From positions 28,494,001 through 28,558,000 of the forward strand of contig JAIVEN010000010.1 in the NCBI GenBank assembly GCA_026686845.1: DNA of 64,000 nucleotides, read 5' to 3'. Shown here piece after piece: positions 57,254 to 64,000 of this stretch. The translations under genes and the position numbers were made by a program. This stretch comes from Adenanthera pavonina. Lineage: Eukaryota > Streptophyta > Magnoliopsida > Fabales > Fabaceae. Position 1 is the stretch's first letter, and every line of letters starts with the position of its first letter. Under the pieces are notes generated by a model that was not told where the DNA came from, ran no database searches, and saw only the letters and a list, made by a program, of their open reading frames with translations.

Positions 57254-57465
57254 TTTTTTCGCGTGAACACCCGGTATCTTAGAGCTTATCTCACTCAAGC
57301 TGTGAGAACTTTAAGATGACCCAAACTAATCCGGATTCGAGGTCTGATAGGCACCACAAGGGTTGGCATCCTTACCACTTCACGCTGCTGCATTCCCACA
57401 TCTCAAATCCAAGACCTGTGATTAAGCTGGAACGACTCCTGCCAGTCGATCTAAGCATTTAGTGG
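57254..57465 (-). mobile_element. SINE-like retroposon with target duplication
   Basis: About 212 bp. On the minus strand it ends in 'gggtgttcacgcg' and an A-run (T-run at 57252-57259 on the plus strand). Direct repeats ttaaaagtattatcattt (57236-57253) and ttaaaaatattatcattt (57466-57483) flank it, differing at one base. The interior has 'cctcgaatccggattag', like a pol III B-box region of tRNA-derived SINEs. It is GC-richer than its surroundings and non-coding. Confidence 0.75.
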
Positions 57466-57483
57466 TTAAAAATATTATCATTT

Positions 57484-58417
57484 GATCAATTGAGAGTGTA
57501 TTTTTTATCTAAAAAGTTCAATAATAATTTACGAAAAAGAAATAAAAGATGAGAGCAAAATAAGAAAAATCTTATTAAATATCACAAGGTTCCTTATAAA
57601 AAAAATCAGAAAAGATTTCTAAAAAATCTCTTATAAAAAGTATTGAGAGAGTATATGTTAAATTATTTCAAATTTGTTATATTTTGGTCATTTAACCTAA
57701 TAACATTTTTTTATGATTTTTCACAATAAGTATTACTTTTTTTAAGTCATTCAGTGTAATTCTCCCAAATTTTTTAATATATATATATAATTAAGAGAAA
57801 ATCATGGGTAAAATTATAACCACAACAACAATAAAATAGTACTAGGTCATTCTTTTTTATATGTTAAATTAATTTAAACTGTAAAAAAAAATATGACAAA
57901 AAATGATAGAAAAAGTTAATTGATTTAACAAATATGATTATAGAGATTTTTTTTTACTTTAATTATTCAAATTTAAGTCTTAAAAATTTTTTAAAATATA
58001 TTAAATTAATATTAAAGTGTCTTCTCACATCAGCTCTCATAAGTTTTTGAAATGAGAAGTATAATGTGTTTTTAAAATTAAAAATAAACAAAAACAAATA
58101 ATGCATCCCGAACACATTAATATATAATATAAAATTACTGTGTCTGTTAAATGAAATTTACCGTAATTTTATTGTGTATGTTAACAAATTTGTTATAGGC
58201 ATCCTAAAAAAAAGAAACATGTGTTATTATTAAGTACTCCTCATCTTTGAATCATAAAAAATAAAAAAACATGATATTAATCACTTAGAACGTAACGCGA
58301 TCGAAAAAAAACTTCACACAGACCAAACTACCCTTTTTGGCCTGACCGAACAAACTACTCTCTGGAAGTAATCGGAACACAATAAGCATAACGATTCATG
58401 AAACTGCCCTTTCATTT
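57484..58417. other. AT-rich region downstream of the carboxylesterase
   Basis: No gene is seen. The 3' untranslated region of the minus-strand carboxylesterase should lie just left of 58418. Confidence 0.45.
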
Positions 58418-59421
58418 TCAGTGACCATCAATGAACTCTTTGATCTTAGCAACAAGACAAGCCGTTTGCTCCGCCGTATCAGCGTCCGCCTCCACCCCCA
58501 GAGAGTTCAGATAAAACGTATGACCCACTCCTTTATTAACAAACACTTCCACTTCCTTTTTCGCCTTCTTCATCGCTTCACAGTACTCCATCTCCGTCTC
58601 TACCATCAAGTCCTTCTCCGCCACGCACACCAGCAACGGCGGCACCTTCACGTCGTCCAGCGGCGCTGCCGGATCCCCCATCGGACACGTTGTGGGGTGG
58701 TCCTTGTTGCTCCCTTCCGGTAACCCCAAGATCAGCAGCTTGTCTATCATTTCTAAGTTTAAGAACGGCGACTCCGGGTTCTCCGTCGCCGACTTGCTCC
58801 GCTTCGACCGGACAAATCCTGGGTGGAGCACAATCCCTCCTGCGAGTCTCAGCGGCGTTATGTCCTGCTTTCTGGCTCGTACGGCGATCTGATGGACTAG
58901 ATTCCCACCGGTGCTGTCACCGATGAGGAAAACCCGATTGAAGTCGGTGCGACCGGCAAGGCATTCTGGCGGGTTCGTCTCGCACTTTGCCACAGATTGG
59001 AGCCAGATCAAGCCGGAGAAAGCGTCGTCAATGGCGGCAGGAAGGCGGTTCTCTGGGGCGAGTCGGAGATAAACCGAGACGGAAATGACCCGGGCGGTTC
59101 GAGTGATCCGAATGTAGTTGTAGTTGTACGCGTACCAGTCGGGTTGGGTTGTGCAAAACCCGCCACCATGAAAATGAAGGAGTACCGGAAGTTAATCATC
59201 GGGTTTGGTCTCCGGTATATAAATTCGGACACGACGGCTGGAAATGTTGTCGATGACGACGTCTTCGTGGCAACTCCGTCCGGGAATTCACGGTCAGGAG
59301 GAACCGGTTCAGTGAGGAATTTGTATTGAGAAGGGCCGGTCCAGGTGCGGTCTACTGAGCCGTCATCATAGAGTCTGAGCCAACCGACGACTTCGCCAAG
59401 GAGCTTCCTTTGAGGGTCCAT
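58418..59421 (-). pseudogene. Plant carboxylesterase (CXE/GID1-type alpha/beta hydrolase), disrupted
   Basis: Single-exon gene of the plant CXE (hormone-sensitive-lipase-like) family, which hydrolyses small carboxylic esters. It starts MDPQRKLLGEVVGWLRLYDD at 59421; 53 codons are in the first frame. A one-base loss near 59262 then shifts the family-consistent reading by one frame, where a TAA (59194-59192) interrupts it. From 59191 to 58418 the frame is open for 257 codons and holds every key element: oxyanion-hole HGGGF (about 59170-59156), nucleophile GDSTGGN (Ser codon 58915-58913), Asp in AEKDLM and His in GVGHTFYL. The span equals about 334 codons, the family's normal length. The gene is GC-richer than its surroundings. 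It is a recent pseudogene, or the two breaks are sequencing errors. Subtype resembles CXE15/17-like proteins (uncertain). Confidence 0.9.
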
Positions 59422-59505
59422 GACTGAACCGATAAAGGAGAGTGGTAGTGTTTTGCTAAAGAGTGATTAGTTGGTGTGCTTTCAAGTGAAGGAGTCTTAC
59501 ATAAT

Positions 59506-61313
59506 GGGACTTACAATTAAGGACCTGAATCACAATTTTATTGCAAGGTGAGATATACTATTTATTTAATGACAAAGGAACCAATTTTGTAAAATATTAA
59601 AAAATATAAAATTAAATTATCAAAATACGTTAAGTTCTATTGCTTCCATGCTATCATTAGTTAACAATTATCCATCATTGGTCAATGTTCACCCTTAACT
59701 AGTTAATGCCGGTGACTAATTAATGTAACTTTTTTTTTTATAATTTTACAACTTGTTATTTTGAATCTACAACTTAATTTTTAAATTTTTACTTTAAAAT
59801 TTTTTTCTAGAATTTATAATTTTTTTACTTTAAATTTGAAACTTATTTTCTAATTTTTTTCTAGGAATTATTTCAATATTTTTACAATTTTTTTTTCAGA
59901 TTTTCCAACTTACTTACTCTGAATTTATAATTTATTTTTCAAATTTTTATTATAAATAGTTTTAATATTTTACAATTTTCTTTTTAAAATTTACAACTTA
60001 TGTACTCTGAATTTATAATTTATTTTTCAAATTTTTACTATAAATTATTTAAATATTATTATAACTTATTTTACATATTTTGTAACTTGCTTACTCTTGT
60101 AGACACAGGTTATCACTTGGGGCCCTAGCCCCCTCCAATAATTTTTTTTGTCAAATTTTGTTTGCATTTTAAATGAAAAAGTTAAATATTATACAATCTA
60201 ATCCCTCAAGATTCGATTTTTGGACCAAATGGAACATGTCATCATCAATAAAACCACCCATTCTGATTCCAATATGTGTAAGGGGAGCACAAAATTTAAG
60301 ATATAAATATTTTCCAAAAAATTTGGCCCCTACAAACCATTACTCACTTGTCCCCCTGCTTACTCTGTTAACTCTAATCTATAATTTATTTTTAAAATTT
60401 TTATTATTAATTGTTTTAGTACTGTGTGAATTCTTTTCTAGAATCTGTAATTTGTTTATTCAAAATTTATAACTCATTTTCTAAATTTTTACTATAAATT
60501 TTTTTAACACTCTTCAACTTTTATTCCAAAATTTTTTAACTTGGAATAATTCGTGATAAAGTTTTTAAAAATAAGTTGTAAATTTAATATAGAAAAATTA
60601 CAAATTCTAGAAAAGAAGTTGTAAAATACTAAAATAATTCATAGTAAAAATTTGGAAAATAAATTGCAAATTAAGAGTAAGTAAATTGTAAAATAAGTAA
60701 AAAAAGTTGTAAAAGTATTGAAAAAAATTTATGATAAAAATTTGGAAAATGAATTGTAAATTCAGAGTAAGTTAAAAATTCTAGAAAAGATGTTATAAAC
60801 TATTGAAATAATTCATAATAAAAATCTGGAAAACAAGTTGTAAAATTTGAAAATGAAGTTGTAAAAGGATTTAAACAATTCACATTGAAATTTTGAAAAA
60901 TAAATTACAAATTTAGAATCAAGAAGTTGCAAATTCTGGAAAGAAAATTGCAAAGTAAAAAGTTAAAAACTAAGTTTTTAATTTAGAATAAATAAGCTGC
61001 AAAATTTAGAAAAAAAAGTTGTAAGATATTCTGTCTCGATGAACATTAACCATTAACTACTAGTCGTTGACTAGTTACCGTGATTGTTGACCATAGTTGA
61101 CATATCACCAGTGATTTTTAACTGACGTTAACCGGTTACCCACGACTGTTGACTGACAATGGTGAGGGAAGAAATAAAACTTGAGAATATTTTGGTAATT
61201 TTATATTTTTAATATTTAATTTTAAAAAGTTAGTCAATTTTTGTAATTAAATTAACAATAAATCTCACTTTGTAATAAAATTGTGATTCTAATCGTGAAT
61301 AGTAATTCTCCCC
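59506..61313. repeat. 1.8-kb palindromic (foldback/MULE-like) element
   Basis: Left arm about 59506-60530 and right arm about 60545-61313 match in opposite orientation. The outer ends share AATCACAATTTTATT, then TTAACCGG/GTTGACCA-type patches, then degenerate 60-70-bp units of 'gaatttataatttatttttc'. Bases outside it (acataat left, atataat right) could be a 7-bp target duplication with one mismatch. No coding. It begins about 85 bp upstream of the carboxylesterase start codon. The left arm contains an extra 250 bp at about 60105-60355 that has no match on the right. Confidence 0.75.
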
Positions 61314-63100
61314 ATATAATTAGGGACTACATTTTTCTTGGAGTAATTATTAAGAAAAATAAAATATTTCTTACACATCTATTTCTTTCTTATTCAAACA
61401 AATGGATTTTGTCATTATTGAAAATACTGTGCCATGACATCTCCGTATAGTTTACATCCTGTCATATTTATGTCATTTAACATGTGTTCTTTTAATAAGA
61501 ACAAAATAGATGCAATGCTTAATATTCGTTGTGGTGGGAAAATTCCCTCCGATTTATTATATAGGTTTTCGAATTTCAAATTAAAACTGTTACTGATATT
61601 TAATATGATTTTTTTAGTATTATTAGTTTGTTCTAAAGTGGTCTTCCACTATTGGTTTCTTAGTATACTAACTTACATTCCCTTCTTTTATTGTTTGTTT
61701 GAAATTTAAACTTCTAAGAGCTCCACATATAAATCAGTATCTAGGTGGTATTAAAGACACATTTTTTCTGAAAAATTATGTTCTGATTCTTCCATTCAAA
61801 CCGGATTGTTCTTCCGGATGCGTTGGATTATAGCAAGTGATGATTTCAACTTTCACAAAATCCCTCTGCCCTCTCTCACTAAACATATTTGCCTCATCAT
61901 CTCCCTTCTTTTCTTCTGCAAGAAATCGAACTAGGAGAGAACCAAAAGAAGTGAAGTGACACTATGTTCCTTTCATTCTACTTTCTTTTGATCCAATTAG
62001 TTGCTATTATGGTCTTTTGGAATACTATTGTTGTATTGGTTGAACTTGCAACATATAATTCACATTTTAGAGTAATAATTGCAAACTGTATGAGTATATT
62101 TATACCACCAATTTAACATATTGTATTTTCTTATCATAAATATCTAATAACTTTTATTCAATTTTAACAGGTAATCCATCATTCAAAAACTACTCCATCT
62201 TAAGTTCTCTTTACATGATAATCATCCTTAGGAAAACAATGGACTCATAAAGACTGCATCATTCAAATTTGTTATGAACGAAAACTTTAAGCTATTCTCT
62301 CTAAAATTTTTGTTGTATCCTCCCAAGAGAATATGATTATGTCAAGCTTAAGAACAAACTAGAACAATGTATTTGTACTCTTACTATCAACAAGAAAATT
62401 TTATCATGTTAAGATATGGTTTGTTAATTTTTTTCTCCCAATCATTCTCATAATAATATAGTATAAAAATTAAATTCCAACATACTTTAATTTCTACTAA
62501 CATTTTAATAATTGTTACTTCTATTTTTCATTATAAAAAGTACTTCATATGAAAGATAAATTTCTTCAAAATGCTAGATATTCTTAAATACTATAATTAT
62601 TAGAATCTTGGGCAATCTCATACATTAAGTTTGGAAATAGATCAAATTTCAATCAGATTGATGTTTTTGTATGATGGGTTAATTGAAGAAAGTGAAGGTT
62701 CCTTATCACTCAAAAAAAAAGTCAAGGTTTTCAAAACTAAGTCTTACAACTTATTACTAGCTTAGCTATATATTTATAGATATAATATACTTTCTCATCT
62801 AATTTAAAATATAAGTCTTATTTGATTAATTATACATGAATCAAGAAAAGTAGTTTTATTTATTAAATCTATCAAAAAATATATTATTTTTCAATAGTAC
62901 CCCTATTTAATGTATTACATTTAAAATTTGCTATCTCTCTTACATTTAATTATGAATAAGAGTAAAATAGGAAAAAAGAACATTTAATATCTTAGAAATT
63001 ATCAAATGAGACTTGTATTTTAGACGAAAAAAAAGCTTTTGAAAGAGAATTTATATTTTGGATCAGAGGGAGTATAACGGTAATAGAGATAAGGAGGGAG
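61314..63100. other. AT-rich intergenic DNA, nothing recognised
   Basis: Open frames here are short, hydrophobic translations of AT-rich DNA with no domain. No repeat partner was noticed within the window. Confidence 0.45.
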
Positions 63101-63107
63101 ACCACCA

Positions 63108-63310
63108 TTTAGGCCATGTTTGGTACGCGGGAATTAGGATTCTGGAATAGGAATGGGAGAGAAAAGTCATGATGATGTGTGTTTGGTACGTTAGAATCAA
63201 AAGCAATGGGAATGATGGATTCCAATATTTATGGGAATAATGAAGCCTATGGCAGAACTTAGGAATGCTAAGCTGGGAGTAAGAATCAATTTTTTTGGAC
63301 AAAATTGCCC
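63108..63310. repeat. Possible PIF/Harbinger-like MITE terminus
   Basis: 'ggccatgtttggtacg' followed by G/A-rich 'gggaattaggattctggaat' resembles the terminal sequence of many plant PIF/Harbinger-type miniature elements. A second 'gtgtttggtacg' occurs 58 bases later. No opposite terminus or target duplication was found. Confidence 0.3.
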
Positions 63311-64000
63311 CTCACTGAAATAGAAAATTACTAATTTCTCTGTCCTAGCATTTTATTCTCTCCCTTCAGCCTTCGATATTTGATGTCGCAAGCTTTGTCT
63401 TAGTTGAAGGTCACTCGTGGTGGCAGAGTTGAGATTGCCACTGGAGCTTGAAGATCGTTAATGGTAAAGATCATAATCTCTTCTCTTTTTGCTTTTTTCC
63501 CCAACAGAGTCGATATCACTACCGAAGCATTCAGATTTTATAATAGGTATTTTTGAAGAAAAAGTTTGATGACCTAAAGAACAAAATTCAACTCTTATAT
63601 ATAGTCAAATCAATTTGTCTATTTCTTTGAGTTTGCTGAAGAAGCCCTTCATCATTTTGCTTTTGTTCGTTAAATCAATCAAACACTATCTTCAATTATA
63701 TTTACAAATATTTGCTACACAAAACCCGGGCCCCTTGTCTTAATTTAAAGATAATGAGTAGTATGTTTCCTTATGTTCTTTATTCTAACATATAATCATG
63801 TTCTTTGACATATCTTATTTGATTGGTTACTTCTGTTTTTTTTTCCCAACCGCTGGCTGTCAAGTTTGGACCAAAAAATCTAATGTGTCTTTGTTGGAGC
63901 TATTTGTTAAGTTGATGTGATTTGTTCATTGTTTTTGTTCCTTGTCCTGATCGCGCAAAGTATTCTGAACCATTTGAAAGAAAAATATATAGGGAAAAGT
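63311..64000. other. Window end, nothing recognised
   Basis: Moderately AT-rich DNA without a convincing open frame. A promoter or 5' leader of a gene to the right cannot be excluded. Confidence 0.35.

Noticed and set aside
58421..58926. Plus-strand frames over the carboxylesterase
   Set aside because: Antisense shadows in GC-rich coding DNA; the minus strand carries the catalytic motifs.
61434..61709. 91-codon open frame
   Set aside because: Hydrophobic AT-rich translation without recognisable motif or start context; probably chance.
1..64000. tRNA, rRNA or CRISPR features
   Set aside because: I saw no cloverleaf-like tRNA gene, no rRNA blocks and no regularly spaced identical repeats. 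The motif arrays in the LTRs are degenerate and part of retrotransposons.

Overview
The window is nuclear DNA from a flowering plant, most likely a eudicot. It is AT-rich, one gene is split into about 14 GT-AG exons, and most of the rest is plant-type LTR retrotransposons (Ty1/copia and Ty3/gypsy), L1-type LINEs, SINE-like retroposons, hAT-type short elements and long inverted-repeat (foldback) elements. I see no bacterial, organellar or CRISPR features. Only two host genes can be supported, both on the minus strand.

Region 1 (1-20.5 kb). After an LTR remnant (1-891) comes a complete-looking Obg/NOG1-family GTPase gene, read right to left from about 20540 to 2287. I could chain 14 exons in one frame; G1, G2, G3 and a variant G4 motif lie on separate exons. 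Intron 12 is 10.3 kb and holds a hAT-type element, a Helitron-like 3' end and a long palindrome. One arm of the palindrome was split by a young Ty3/gypsy element (5760-11027, TSD CTAAT) and by a 5'-truncated LINE. Other introns hold a LINE RNase H tail, a SINE-like insert and copia relics.

Region 2 (20.5-37.1 kb). A second hAT-type element (perfect 8-bp TSD) lies upstream of the GTPase gene. It is followed by copia element A (23783-37103, TSD AGGGT), a large Sirevirus-like element with 1.6-kb LTRs and an extra open reading frame after pol. Its 5' LTR carries an inverted solo LTR of the same family (TSD GAAGG).

Region 3 (37.1-54.8 kb). A LINE tail is followed by an older copia element C (gag at 38.3-39.1 kb, pol at 50.1-53.0 kb, 3' LTR from 53621). 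Element C was split by copia element B (39133-50058, minus strand, TSD AAAGA), a relative of A. A and B share two in-frame stop codons, which suggests a defective lineage copied in trans. A LINE fragment follows.

Region 4 (54.8-64 kb). AT-rich DNA with a repeat shared with 22.1 kb, a SINE with clear TSDs, and a plant carboxylesterase gene (58418-59421). All its catalytic residues are encoded, but it is broken by a one-base frameshift and a stop. A 1.8-kb palindromic element begins about 85 bp upstream of its start codon. The right end holds a fragment resembling a MITE terminus and otherwise nothing recognisable.

The two genes show no functional link. The window is mainly a record of nested insertion around one intact and one damaged gene.
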